DNA of 64,000 nucleotides, taken from assembly GCF_003350005.1 (NCBI RefSeq), contig NZ_QLKS01000001.1, positions 601,946-665,945 of the forward strand, given 5' to 3'. The position numbers were made by a program, and so were the translations under genes. Source of the DNA: Psychrobacter proteolyticus (GTDB lineage: Bacteria > Pseudomonadota > Gammaproteobacteria > Pseudomonadales > Moraxellaceae). This document shows, in pieces, positions 29,229-38,383 of the stretch. Below the pieces are notes generated by a model. That model ran no database searches. It was not told where the DNA came from and worked only from the letters and a program-made list of their open reading frames with translations. Position 1 is the first letter of the stretch. Every line of letters starts with the position of its first letter.

Positions 29229-30422
29229 AAAACACTCCTTTTCTTAAAATAATAATACGCTTTCTTATATCCAGTAGTCTAATATAAGGTGATCGAAGCC
29301 AGTAAATTTGCAATTTCAGCTCACTAACTTTGCCATGGTATAAAAGATACTTAAAACCTTAGCATGCACATTTCGGATACCTTCTATATTGTAAGAAATG
29401 GACTATTTTTTAGTGACCAAGAGGCCTAGTTAGGTTTCAGTTAGCTTTCTATGAAGCCAAAAATTATTTTTTTACTCTATAGTTAGTCGACTACACTTAA
29501 ATAGCTAAGAATGATCATCACATTAAAAAAAGAGGTAAAATAACCAGCTTCAATTATCTTTTTAACTTCTTATTTGCTTGCTAACACTTTTTACATCAAC
29601 ATTATTAAACAGCAATGGATTCTAAACATATTATCATCGGAATATTATATTCTAGCAAGAAGTTATATGATGCCATCCGATAAATGGCTACATTCCCCGA
29701 TAAATGGCTGAATACTAAAAATTTATTATTGTATTGATAATATCGGATGACTTTATGAAGTATATTTTGTTTTAAACCATGTAACTTTTAGTTCACTCTA
29801 TTAAATTGCTCTTAATTGTTTATTTATTATTTATTACCTTACGCCTTCTAAGTTAAAATCATTAATATCACAAGGTTTTTTATTAAAAAATTAGCATTAT
29901 TATTTAACAAATATTTAGAAAACCATAAAGCGCGAGAACTAAATATTAAAGTGACGTTAGTTACTTTAGACTTACTTTCTTTACAGCATCCACCCAATGT
30001 CTTATCTCATTTTCGACGACCATTCTATTTCAATACCCATATTAACCTAGAAAATTATAGTTAATGAATTAGCTTTAATTGTTTTATAATCTAAATATAT
30101 CTAGTTACAAAATCAAGCCAGATAAATAACGGTTCCATACTACAGATTTTATTGATAACTACTGGACAATCTACCAGCATGGTCCCTACCTAATTCTATG
30201 CATGAATATTTATAAAACGTGAACTATGCGGTGAAATTTCAGTTATTATCTGCCTTACTCGCGAGCGCTGCCGTCAGTTTGAAGAACACGACTGATTTGA
30301 CAAGCGCTAAGCCTCTCACAACATCTCAGCTAAGCAAGCAAAGTCGCAGTGTCTTATGCCTATTGGCTATCAGGGTTAAAAAACATATACCGACATATAA
30401 ACAAAAGCGCCAAGGAATATGA
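29229..30422. other. 1.2 kb AT-rich gap inside the Ter locus
   Basis: This divergent region between the V4R-like gene and the phosphoribosyltransferase gene is clearly more AT-rich than its surroundings and has no convincing gene. It holds a 13-base direct repeat (29677-29709) and a small palindrome TAGTCGACTA near 29487. A 67-codon frame at 30219-30422 begins like a signal peptide but has a GTG start and no ribosome site; it may be a remnant. Confidence 0.55.
29677..29709. repeat. Pair of 13 bp direct repeats
   Basis: CCGATAAATGGCT occurs at 29677-29689 and 29697-29709, one copy every 20 bases (two helical turns). This spacing suits two regulator dimers on one face of the DNA. The core ATATCGG also appears inverted about 40 bases downstream. 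Confidence 0.5.
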
Positions 30423-31733
30423 ATGTTAAATGAGCAACACAGTACGACCATTACCCTACCTCGTGGTACGCTAGATCTGACGTATCAAACCAACTCAGCC
30501 ACCAATAAAAACGACTCGGGAAAAAGCGATCACTATCAGCTAGAAGATCTGCTTGGATTTGCACAGCGCATTAATCCAAAGCGTGCGTTTTTGTTTGTCT
30601 CAAAAGTGCTAGGTCGTCATATTCCCGTTGCGCCAAGCACCATGCGAGAGGCATTTACTAATTTGGCTGATTTAGTGCCTAATCACTTGCCTCAACCTAT
30701 CCTAGTCATTGGCATGGCAGAGACCGCTGTTGGTCTATCTGCTGGCGTTCATCAAGCGCTACAAACGCGCTATCCTCAAGCTCTGCTATTAAATTCTACT
30801 CGTCATGCACAGCACGATGAAAGTAGTGATGCAAATGGTACCGACTCTTTGCTGACGACATTTTGTGAGGACCACAGTCATGCCAGCCACCATTTGATTT
30901 ATCAAAGCAAAGATAGCGTTACGCAAGAACAGTTACTGACTAGCAAAACGCTGATTATGGTCGATGATGAAGCCTCAACGGGCAATACCTGTGTGAATGT
31001 CGTCACTGCCTTACGTGAAGCAGGACTGACCCAGTTAGAACAAGTGCATCTGACGACATTGGTCGATTGGTCATTAGATCAAGAAGAACATCATCCACAG
31101 TCAGATGCTAAGCCTGCACGTATGGCGGATCGTCTCTCTGGTATTGAGTTTCATCGTCATCATTTACTGTCTGGCGCATGGCAATGGACAGATGCACCCA
31201 ATCCTGAACCCATCACGATGCCATCAGTTGATACTACTGCTGCTGGTAGTCAAACGCTTGGCGATACTGGCAATTGGGGCAGATTTCCAACGCTAGACAG
31301 TACAGAGGGGTTTGCTAACTATCTTTCGAGTTTTCAAGCTGCATTTACACGCTCCAATGGTAACGAAATCTTTGATCTCACTCTGCTACCAAAAAGAATA
31401 CTAGTACTGGGTAGCAATGAATTTGTTTGGTTGCCATTTCTATTGGCTGAATGGCTTGAAGCGGAGTCTAACAAGCTCAATGGCAATATAGATTCGACTG
31501 TTAGTTTTAGCGCATTAACCCGTTCACCAATTGCGCTTGGTGGAGCGATTACCACGATGCTGAGCTTTAGCGACAATTATGGGCTTGGCATGACCAATTT
31601 TGCTTATAACGTTGAGCCTAGCAATTGGGATTTGATAGTATTGTGTATAGAGACATCAGCTGATAGTGTGGATGCTATGTGGCGAAGTTTGGATAATGTG
31701 CTAGTAGTAGGTGCAGGTTATGGAAATAGCTGA
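30423..31733 (+). CDS. Ter-associated phosphoribosyltransferase with TRSP domain
   Basis: A 436-residue protein of the PRTase_2-TRSP type found in Ter loci. The N-terminal phosphoribosyltransferase domain (about 30-250) has the PRPP loop VDDEASTGNT at residues 180-189. The C-terminal TRSP domain (about 270-436) has RFPTLDSTEG and ILVLGSNEFVWLPFLLAEWLE. In published analysis this enzyme is predicted to act on a base or nucleoside in making the Ter metabolite. AAGGA lies 7 bases before the ATG. Its end overlaps the next gene by 14 bases, so it opens an operon. Confidence 0.87.
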   Translation: MLNEQHSTTITLPRGTLDLTYQTNSATNKNDSGKSDHYQLEDLLGFAQRINPKRAFLFVSKVLGRHIPVAPSTMREAFTNLADLVPNHLPQPILVIGMAETAVGLSAGVHQALQTRYPQALLLNSTRHAQHDESSDANGTDSLLTTFCEDHSHASHHLIYQSKDSVTQEQLLTSKTLIMVDDEASTGNTCVNVVTALREAGLTQLEQVHLTTLVDWSLDQEEHHPQSDAKPARMADRLSGIEFHRHHLLSGAWQWTDAPNPEPITMPSVDTTAAGSQTLGDTGNWGRFPTLDSTEGFANYLSSFQAAFTRSNGNEIFDLTLLPKRILVLGSNEFVWLPFLLAEWLEAESNKLNGNIDSTVSFSALTRSPIALGGAITTMLSFSDNYGLGMTNFAYNVEPSNWDLIVLCIETSADSVDAMWRSLDNVLVVGAGYGNS

Positions 31734-32394
31734 GATCCTGAACTATCTCAAAACCATTACAAGGTTTAGTGAAACCTTACTAGCGATCATAGCGCTTGTA
31801 TTTTCCGGTATTTTTGTACTAGTAAAAATTTTTATTTACATAATTAATCGTGTCGATACTAAAGACGATAAGCAATTTGAGACACTTTATAAAATAATTG
31901 ATGACGCAAATTTTCTTGAACGACTGAGCAACCAACCGTTTTTAATCAAGCAACTTTTTTATAAACGTTTCTACATACTCAAAAACTATAAAATTGAAGA
32001 GATAGAGTTTCTGATGTCTCAGAAGGTTTTGAAAATTAGCCTACATGAACTTAGCGTTTTAAAATCAGGTTCTATAATAAGATTCGAAGATGGACAGTAC
32101 ATCAAGAAGGTTAGAGGTTTAAGTAGCTATTGGAGCAATAACTATCATCGATTCAATATTTTCATTATTATTTTTTTCTTGATCTGGATACTGATAGTAG
32201 GTTTTTTATCTCTCGTTCTCTTTCAAAATCAAACACTATTTTATATTGCAATGATACCTCTCTACATACTAGAAGCATATCTACTATTTAAAATTGATGC
32301 TGTAAGAACTTATTTAAGAACAAAAGACGTCATAGACGAATTTGTACATCAAAGTCAATTATTCAAAGACAACCAAGGCAATAGGAACACATGA
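31720..32394 (+). CDS. Uncharacterised three-helix membrane protein
   Basis: No family recognised. The 224-residue product has a helix at about 19-42, a basic cytosolic part (about 45-140, rich in K, I, F and L), and two helices at about 145-168 and 173-192, then a polar tail. The gene is far more AT-rich than its neighbours (runs of ATA, AAA and TTT codons), suggesting separate origin. ATG 31720 follows GGTGCAGG; it overlaps the phosphoribosyltransferase gene by 14 bases and the HAD gene by 4 (ATGA), so it is translated as part of the Ter operon. Confidence 0.78.
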   Translation: MEIAEILNYLKTITRFSETLLAIIALVFSGIFVLVKIFIYIINRVDTKDDKQFETLYKIIDDANFLERLSNQPFLIKQLFYKRFYILKNYKIEEIEFLMSQKVLKISLHELSVLKSGSIIRFEDGQYIKKVRGLSSYWSNNYHRFNIFIIIFFLIWILIVGFLSLVLFQNQTLFYIAMIPLYILEAYLLFKIDAVRTYLRTKDVIDEFVHQSQLFKDNQGNRNT

Positions 32395-33221
32395 CCATCC
32401 CATTCTTCAAAACCAACTCTAATATTACTAAGCCTTATGCCTTGATGGATTTGGACGACACGCTATTCCAAACCCAGCGCAAAATTGATGCATGGGATTT
32501 GCCCACTACTGAACCTGAAACTTTGATTTGTGCGACGGTTAATAAACAAGACGAGCTGCTAAGCTTTATGAGCCAGCGCCAAGTAATCTTTTTTAACTGG
32601 CTACTTGCCAGCACTGAATTAATTGTAGTGACGGCGCGGGATCGTAGTGAAATAAAACGCGTTAAACTGCCCTTTGATAGTTGGCAAGTATTAACCCATG
32701 GAGCGATTATTTTGACATCTGATGGGCAACTACTAAGCGAATGGCAGCAGCATATGTATAGCAAACTTGCGCCATTGCAAGATAAGCTTAATAAGTTAAG
32801 TCAATTGTTTGCCAGTCATAGTAAAAGCGAGCAAAGTCATTTAGTATTTACACCGCATATCGATAGCTTTAATAATGGTTCTGTTGATGAAGAGCTAACC
32901 ATTTATCTGGCTATCAAACATGCACAGAAAGACCATCAAGCGCTCGTAGATTTAGCTGAGAAACTACCCACTTTGATACGTGATTTTGATCAAGATTTCT
33001 ATGTGCATGTGAATGCCAATAACCTAGCGATATTGCCTCATGTCGTTCATAAGCGTCATGCGGTACAGTTTTTATTAGAGCATCATTTAGACCATCAGCG
33101 TCCCAGTTTTGGTTTTGGTGATAGCTTAGCTGACCTGCCTTTCTTACAGTTATTGGACTGGTACGGTATGCCCAATCATGGCCAATTGCATGAGCAATAC
33201 CCGTCTAAATCGTCAGGCTAA
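32391..33221 (+). CDS. Ter-associated HAD-family hydrolase
   Basis: A 276-residue phosphatase of the HAD superfamily. The nucleophile motif is D20-x-D22 in ALMDLDDTLF; VTARDRSE is motif II (Thr), and FGDSLADLPFL near residue 243 is motif IV. Published work on Ter loci assigns such HAD proteins the removal of a phosphate from the nucleotide-like intermediate. The gene begins with ATGA overlapping the membrane protein gene. Its own end runs into the upstream open frame of the StiP gene. Confidence 0.87.
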   Translation: MTIPFFKTNSNITKPYALMDLDDTLFQTQRKIDAWDLPTTEPETLICATVNKQDELLSFMSQRQVIFFNWLLASTELIVVTARDRSEIKRVKLPFDSWQVLTHGAIILTSDGQLLSEWQQHMYSKLAPLQDKLNKLSQLFASHSKSEQSHLVFTPHIDSFNNGSVDEELTIYLAIKHAQKDHQALVDLAEKLPTLIRDFDQDFYVHVNANNLAILPHVVHKRHAVQFLLEHHLDHQRPSFGFGDSLADLPFLQLLDWYGMPNHGQLHEQYPSKSSG

Positions 33222-33273
33222 ACTGCAGCCACGCAAATCCACTGTTATCATTCCGAGTGCTATTATTCATACT

Positions 33274-34455
33274 ATGACTTTTCCTAATATACAGACCAAA
33301 CGAGCCGATTTAAAAAACTATGGCTCAGGTAGCTATCTTGCAAGCGATGTGACTGTCCTACTCGATATGGTGGATAAGGACGCGGTTGCCGATGTGCCCG
33401 TCAGTCAAAAAGAAGCGCTTATCCAAAGCGGCCAACGCCATTACTCTGACATGCTGACTTTAGAGCAAGCACCTACTGCCATGCATGAGCAGCTATACAT
33501 ACAGGCATTAGAGCAAGGGTCAACAAGGACAGCGACTGATATCGCTCATTTGTCTCATACGCTACATCATGTTTTTCAGCAGAATGTGAGTGATGAGTAT
33601 CCACTGGTTTTGGTCAGTTTGGTGCGAGCTGGTCTGCCGATCGGGGTCTTATTGCAGCGTGCGCTATCGGATACAGACAGTAGCTATCACCTGCCAAGTG
33701 TACATTATGGCATCAGTATCATTCGGGATCGTGGTCTTGATCCAGTTGCCCTGCAAATGCTACTAAAGGCTTATCCAAACAGTCCGATTGTCTTCGTCGA
33801 TGGCTGGACAGGTAAAGGTGCCATATATCAAGAGTTGGCTAGCAGTTTAGAAAAATTTAGCGATTCTACTCATGTTAATTTTGCCAACATTTTTCATCAA
33901 GGTGCTGACGTCATTCCGCTACTGACTCTTGCCGATCCGGCTGGCGTTGCTTGGCTGGCGGCAAGTGAAGAAGACTGGTTAATACCATCTGGTTTGTTGA
34001 ATAGCACCGTATCGGGATTAATTTCACGTAGCTTATATACAGAGCCGTCATCAGGCCTGCATCGCAGTGTTTTTTATGATGATTTAATTGAGGTAGATCA
34101 CAGCCTGACATTCGTCGATCGTATCGATGCCGTGAGACGATCATTGGCTACTACTCCAGCACGTTTACCGATTTACCAGCAGCCACGCTACCAGACTGCG
34201 GCGTTGATAGAGACGTTGGCAGCAGACTATAAGATTATCAATCGCAACCGTATTAAACCAACAATTGCTGAGGCAACACGTGCCATATTACGCCGTGATC
34301 CCGAGCGTATATTGCTCGCCACTGCTGAGCACCCTGATACCGTACTGCTACGCCATTTATGTGCACAACGAAACATCACTATCAGTGTATTAGGTGATAA
34401 AATACTGCCTTATCAAGCCATCACGCTTATCAAGCAGCGCTCCCAAGACACTTAA
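33274..34455 (+). CDS. StiP family protein with PELOTA domain
   Basis: A 393-residue protein of the StiP family. It has the diagnostic start YGSGSYLASDVTVLLDM, an Arg-rich core (VSLVRAGLPIGVLLQRA, HYGISIIRDRGLD), the loop VDGWTGKG, and a C-terminal PELOTA-like part with LLATAEHPDTVLLRHLC. The family was described both as a phosphoribosyltransferase relative and as a putative cysteine protease; activity is unproven. I chose ATG 33274 because family members start shortly before GSY; in-frame ATGs at 33190 and 33178 overlap the HAD gene. None has a clear ribosome site. Confidence 0.82.
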   Translation: MTFPNIQTKRADLKNYGSGSYLASDVTVLLDMVDKDAVADVPVSQKEALIQSGQRHYSDMLTLEQAPTAMHEQLYIQALEQGSTRTATDIAHLSHTLHHVFQQNVSDEYPLVLVSLVRAGLPIGVLLQRALSDTDSSYHLPSVHYGISIIRDRGLDPVALQMLLKAYPNSPIVFVDGWTGKGAIYQELASSLEKFSDSTHVNFANIFHQGADVIPLLTLADPAGVAWLAASEEDWLIPSGLLNSTVSGLISRSLYTEPSSGLHRSVFYDDLIEVDHSLTFVDRIDAVRRSLATTPARLPIYQQPRYQTAALIETLAADYKIINRNRIKPTIAEATRAILRRDPERILLATAEHPDTVLLRHLCAQRNITISVLGDKILPYQAITLIKQRSQDT

Positions 34456-34480
34456 TACATTTAATAGTATTAAATGTATT
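34454..34480 (+). promoter_or_regulatory. Perfect 27 bp palindrome at the stiP stop codon
   Basis: AATACATTTAATA and TATTAAATGTATT flank a single G. The left arm begins inside the TAA stop of the StiP gene, and CTTTTTC follows. It could be an operator, an RNA hairpin that tunes citE-like gene expression, or a weak AT-only terminator. Confidence 0.45.
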
Positions 34481-34508
34481 CTTTTTCGCTCTCTTATATC
34501 CTCTACTT

Positions 34509-35585
34509 ATGATGCCAATTATGTCAGATATGCTAAAAACCGAGTCAGACCTTTACAATGATACCCAATCTTATGCGCATCTGATCACTGAGCGTCATGC
34601 GATGGTCAAACCGCACACGCACCATCCATATCAGCTCGGTGCTAGCTTATACATGCCTGCGACTCGCCAAGATATTTGGCAAGTCATCAAGCGAGATAAA
34701 CTACCGACGATCAATAGTATTATTATCTGTCTAGAGGATGCAGTCAGTCAGCAGGATGTAGAGTTAGCGCTTGAGCGTTTGCGAACCCTCCTGAATACTT
34801 GGGCTGAGCATGTGAATAGCATTAATGCGCCATCTAAATCGGCAAAGATTCATGCTCAACACCCGACACGCCCACTGGTCTTTATACGTCCACGTAGCCC
34901 AATGATGCTACAGCAACTGGCTGACTATACTCATATCGATCTCATCGATGGTTTTGTTATGCCAAAAGTTGATATGTATAGCCTATCTAACTGGCGCATG
35001 GCTTGTCAGAACCTAAAAGTAGATCAACTACTTATGCCGACGCTCGAAACCGCAGCGCTGTTTAATCCGCATCACAATCAGGAGCTTGCCATCGCTTTTA
35101 AAGAAGCGTTTAGCCAGCCAGTTTTTGCATTGCGTATCGGTGGAAATGACTTGTTCGCAGCATTGCGCTTACGTCGCCCAAAAAACAGTATTGTCTATGA
35201 CTCGCCTATCGGTACGTTGGCTTATCAAATGCTTGGCTGTTTTGTGCCGCATGGTTTTTATCTTACCGCGCCAGTATTTGAATATTTGGATCAGCCGACA
35301 CTGTTTATGCAAGAGCTGAACCGAGATGTCAGCTTAGGGATGGTGGGCAAAACTGTCATTCATCCAAGCCAAATCGCCCTAGTACAGCAAGCTTACTGTG
35401 TGCCATTGAGTACATTGGATGAAGCACAAGCGATCCTTCACACTGAGGCCAAAGCAGTATTTAAGTACAATAATACGATGCTAGAGCCTGCGACGCACCG
35501 TGCTTGGGCGACTGAGATTGTCAATCGTGCAGAAGCCTTTGGAACTATTGATGATGGACATAGCCAGTACAGCTCACGAATGTAA
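34509..35585 (+). CDS. Ter-associated CitE-like C-C bond lyase
   Basis: A 358-residue protein of the HpcH/HpaI-CitE superfamily, in the Ter-linked C-C_Bond_Lyase group. Signs: ASLYMPATRQDIW, the acidic metal-binding segment IICLEDAVSQ, the basic residue segment VFIRPRSP, FVMPKVD, LMPTLETA, LRIGGNDLF and KTVIHPSQIALVQ. It would cleave or form a carbon-carbon bond in an acyl substrate; the real substrate is unknown. Several Met codons (1, 2, 5, 8) leave the exact start open. It is the last gene of the Ter operon, with a terminator 50 bases downstream. Confidence 0.86.
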   Translation: MMPIMSDMLKTESDLYNDTQSYAHLITERHAMVKPHTHHPYQLGASLYMPATRQDIWQVIKRDKLPTINSIIICLEDAVSQQDVELALERLRTLLNTWAEHVNSINAPSKSAKIHAQHPTRPLVFIRPRSPMMLQQLADYTHIDLIDGFVMPKVDMYSLSNWRMACQNLKVDQLLMPTLETAALFNPHHNQELAIAFKEAFSQPVFALRIGGNDLFAALRLRRPKNSIVYDSPIGTLAYQMLGCFVPHGFYLTAPVFEYLDQPTLFMQELNRDVSLGMVGKTVIHPSQIALVQQAYCVPLSTLDEAQAILHTEAKAVFKYNNTMLEPATHRAWATEIVNRAEAFGTIDDGHSQYSSRM

Positions 35586-35637
35586 CTGTCATCGCTGATA
35601 TAGATGGCTGTCTGCCATTTAACAACTTACACCATAC

Positions 35638-35675
35638 AAAAAGCCGCTATCAAATAACAGGTAGCGGCTTTTTTA
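35638..35675. terminator. Terminator at the end of the Ter operon
   Basis: AAAAAGCCGCTA and TAGCGGCTTTTTT pair across an 11-12 base loop; it works for both converging genes. Confidence 0.92.
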
Positions 35676-35715
35676 TATAGATATGACGCTCTAAAGCTCT
35701 CGAACAGTATCTACA

Positions 35716-36528
35716 TTAAACACAGCTTTCCAAAAACTGACGAAGTACTTGGTTCACTTGATCAGGCTCTTCTACTGTCGATGTATGACCGGCACCTTTG
35801 ATAATAGCAAGCTTGGACCCAGCGATAGCAAAATGCATGCGTTCAGATTTGACATAAGGCGTGGCGGCATCTTCATCCCCAACCACAATCAGTGTCGGCG
35901 TTGTAATCTCACCCAACTGCTCATAAGTACCTGTACGCTCAATCACACCCATTGTTGCTTTGACCACGCCGCCTTTGCGATTGCTTTGTAGCATCGTTAG
36001 CCACTGCTTACGGTCAGATTTGCGCAGTTTGTCTGCCAAAAACGTACTGCCAAACATAATTGGCATCACCTTATTACTCACACGCTTCATACCTAACCAG
36101 CGAATGGCTTTGACCAGCTTACGATACTGAGGTATGTTTTTTGGATCTTCAGGGTCAGCAGAGGTTTCTAACAGCGTTAACGACAATAGCAACTCAGGGC
36201 GTTTGAGCGCGATACGTTGAGCCACGAACCCGCCCATAGATAGCCCAACAAAGTGACATTTATCAATACCAAGTACCGCAAGCAAGTCAAGCGTATCTTC
36301 AGTCAGCGTCTCCATATCATAGCCAGATTTGGTAACCTGCGACTGACCTTGCCCGCGAAAATCAAAAGCAATACAACGATAGTCTGTTTGAAAGTGCTCC
36401 ACTTGCTTGTCATACATCTGTGAGCTCCACAGTAGACCATGAGCAAATACGATAACGGGCTTTTGCGTGTCGTTCGGTGCACTGTCTTCGTAATAAATAT
36501 CAGCATTATTTACAGTGATAATTGGCAT
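35716..36528 (-). CDS. Alpha/beta-fold hydrolase
   Basis: A 270-residue alpha/beta hydrolase. The nucleophile is in GLSMGG near residue 96; the oxyanion segment is FAHGLLW; the acid and His of the triad fit GDEDAATP and GAGHTSTVEEP. It resembles 3-oxoadipate enol-lactonase-type or esterase members, but the substrate cannot be read. ATG 36528 has AAGGA at 7 bases; a GTG two codons earlier is less likely. It is monocistronic. Confidence 0.88.
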   Translation of the reverse strand: MPIITVNNADIYYEDSAPNDTQKPVIVFAHGLLWSSQMYDKQVEHFQTDYRCIAFDFRGQGQSQVTKSGYDMETLTEDTLDLLAVLGIDKCHFVGLSMGGFVAQRIALKRPELLLSLTLLETSADPEDPKNIPQYRKLVKAIRWLGMKRVSNKVMPIMFGSTFLADKLRKSDRKQWLTMLQSNRKGGVVKATMGVIERTGTYEQLGEITTPTLIVVGDEDAATPYVKSERMHFAIAGSKLAIIKGAGHTSTVEEPDQVNQVLRQFLESCV

Positions 36529-36867
36529 AACCACATCCTTGTTTGATCAATGAAAAGTTCGAGCGTACCCTTGTGTCTTTTACGACTCTTTTACACTCAA
36601 CCTGGCATATTAGCATAATCCATTAGCCCCTTAGGTCATAGCCTTTTTACGAGCCAGTCGTTTTGTCCCATTAGCTAGCATCAGCTTTTACGATAGAATA
36701 GTAAAGTTTACCAGTATATAGATGTGTCTTAAGCGCCCACAAAACACGCTTTTATAATCATAGCAAGCTGCTATAGTAATCAGCATTGAACCATTTTTAC
36801 CTTTATTTCGTACCATTGTCATTGATACAAAATATTAAAACAGTCATTTAAAATAAGGAAATCTCAA
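36529..36867. other. Divergent promoter region
   Basis: 339 bases between the hydrolase and the enoyl-CoA hydratase gene. AT-rich in its second half. I see no gene, repeat or recognisable site. Confidence 0.45.
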
Positions 36868-37665
36868 ATGTCACAGTCTCTCGTCGATTATCAAGTTGAA
36901 GAGCACATTGCTACCATTACCTTTAACGATCCAAAAAGCTTAAATGCTTTTGGCACGCCCTTAAAAAACCAAGTCTTGATAGCGCTAGATAAAGCGGCTG
37001 CAGATGATCAAGTACGTGTGATTATTTTGCAAGGGGCTGGTGGTAACTTCTCAAGCGGCGGCGATATAAAAGAGATGTTGTCTGAAGGATTAGACAAGGA
37101 TATTGTTTCAAACAAGTTAAGAGGCATGGTAGAAGGTGCAGGCGAAGTCAGCTTAAAGTTACGTCGTATCCATAAGCCGATTATTGCCAAACTAGAAGGT
37201 GCTGTGGCAGGTGCTGGCATGAACTTGGCGCTTACTTGTGACTTCCGAATTGCCGCAGACAATGCAAAGTTTGTACAAGCGTTCGTTAATATCGGCCTAG
37301 TTCCAGATGCAGGTGGTATTTACTTATTAAACCAATTGGTTGGTGCAGCAAAAGCGACTGAGCTTGTAATGCTAGGTGATAAATTAAAAGCCGAAGACAT
37401 GGCGCGCTTAAACCTAGTGAACAAAGTGGTAAGTATTGACGAGCTAGAAGCCACCGTACACGCCTTAGCGCTACGATTGAGCCAGCTGCCAGGCAAAGCG
37501 TTGGCCGCTATGAAAGAGAGCTTCAATGTACACGCCTTCGCTGGTTTGAGCGCGGCTTTAGATACGGAAGTAGAGCAACAGACAGTAATGGCAAAAACCG
37601 ATGACTTTATCGAAGGGGTTAGCGCCTTTATCGAAAAACGTAAGCCTGTATATCAAGGTAAATAG
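36868..37665 (+). CDS. Enoyl-CoA hydratase/isomerase family protein
   Basis: A 265-residue crotonase-fold enzyme. It has the oxyanion-hole segments NFSSGGDIKEM (about residues 57-67) and AGAGMNLALTCDFRIAAD (about 111-128), and the helix NIGLVPDAGGIYLL near 141. The Asp in PDAGG where hydratases have a Glu is common in PaaG/isomerase-like members, so isomerase activity is as likely as hydration. AAGGA precedes the ATG. It stands alone, so the pathway is not shown by context. Confidence 0.9.
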   Translation: MSQSLVDYQVEEHIATITFNDPKSLNAFGTPLKNQVLIALDKAAADDQVRVIILQGAGGNFSSGGDIKEMLSEGLDKDIVSNKLRGMVEGAGEVSLKLRRIHKPIIAKLEGAVAGAGMNLALTCDFRIAADNAKFVQAFVNIGLVPDAGGIYLLNQLVGAAKATELVMLGDKLKAEDMARLNLVNKVVSIDELEATVHALALRLSQLPGKALAAMKESFNVHAFAGLSAALDTEVEQQTVMAKTDDFIEGVSAFIEKRKPVYQGK

Positions 37666-37689
37666 CAATTTAAACAATGATACCATCAA

Positions 37690-37718
37690 AAAAGGGCTAC
37701 CAATATGGTAGCCCTTTT
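37690..37718. terminator. Bidirectional terminator
   Basis: AAAAGGGCTACCA and TGGTAGCCCTTTT form a 13 bp stem with loop ATA, between the converging hydratase and PACE genes. Confidence 0.93.
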
Positions 37719-37734
37719 CTATCTGTACTTTTAA

Positions 37735-38178
37735 TCAAGAGGCAGTCGCGGAGTTATAATGATAAGGCAAAGTAAATATCTTATCGAAAATAAAGGTAAA
37801 AACGAAGTTGTATATTAAGAAGAAAACCATCAAAGCCGCTTCCATCATAAATGCTTCGATCAAGCCAACATCGTACCAGACGATATATATTGGCAAGCAG
37901 ATTAATACCAGACCGATTTCAAAGATCAGCGCATGCGCACTACGAATAAGCAGCGTACGCTCAGCTATATGCCTGCGTTGCTCCCAAGTCTCAAAAGCGG
38001 TGTTGTAGACGAAGTTCCAAATAATCGCAGCGAGCGATATCATCATAGCAGCGGGCAGTGATTCTGATGCATTACTATTGCTAAGCTTCATTAGTACAAA
38101 GGTAGAGGAGATGATTGCCAGAATCTCGAAAACAATCACATAGACAATTCGGCGTTTAACTGGGGATAAGGTAATCAA
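37735..38178 (-). CDS. PACE family multidrug/biguanide efflux transporter
   Basis: A small inner-membrane protein with four helices made of two 'bacterial transmembrane pair' units: RRIVYVIVFEILAI...WNFVYNTAFETWE and RSAHALIFEIGLVL...YNFVFTFIFDKIF. It is related to Acinetobacter AceI, which exports chlorhexidine; the conserved membrane Glu is in VFEILA. I placed the start at TTG 38178, which has GGAG at 6 bases; a TTG 12 bases earlier is the other choice. Likely substrate is a cationic compound such as a polyamine. Confidence 0.9.
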   Translation of the reverse strand: MITLSPVKRRIVYVIVFEILAIISSTFVLMKLSNSNASESLPAAMMISLAAIIWNFVYNTAFETWEQRRHIAERTLLIRSAHALIFEIGLVLICLPIYIVWYDVGLIEAFMMEAALMVFFLIYNFVFTFIFDKIFTLPYHYNSATAS

Positions 38179-38383
38179 CCAAGACTCCAAAGCACCTGTA
38201 TTTAAACAGCAAGGTGCATATCAAAGTATCGGTCCGTCCCGAGATAGAAAAGATAAATAAAATGCAGAGCCACGGTTTCCGCCTGCCCCTATATTATACA
38301 GAAACCAAACACTAAAATCAGTGAGGACATTTGTAAACAGGCATAAGCCGTTTTATTAACGATTATCGCCTGTTTTAACCGGA

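Noticed and set aside
29677..29709. Start of a CRISPR array
   Set aside because: Only two 13-base repeats with a 7-base spacer and no cas genes; far too short.
30219..30422. 67-codon frame before the phosphoribosyltransferase gene
   Set aside because: GTG start, no ribosome site and no family signal; only the first 20 residues look like a signal peptide. Kept as a possible remnant in the gap note, not as a gene.
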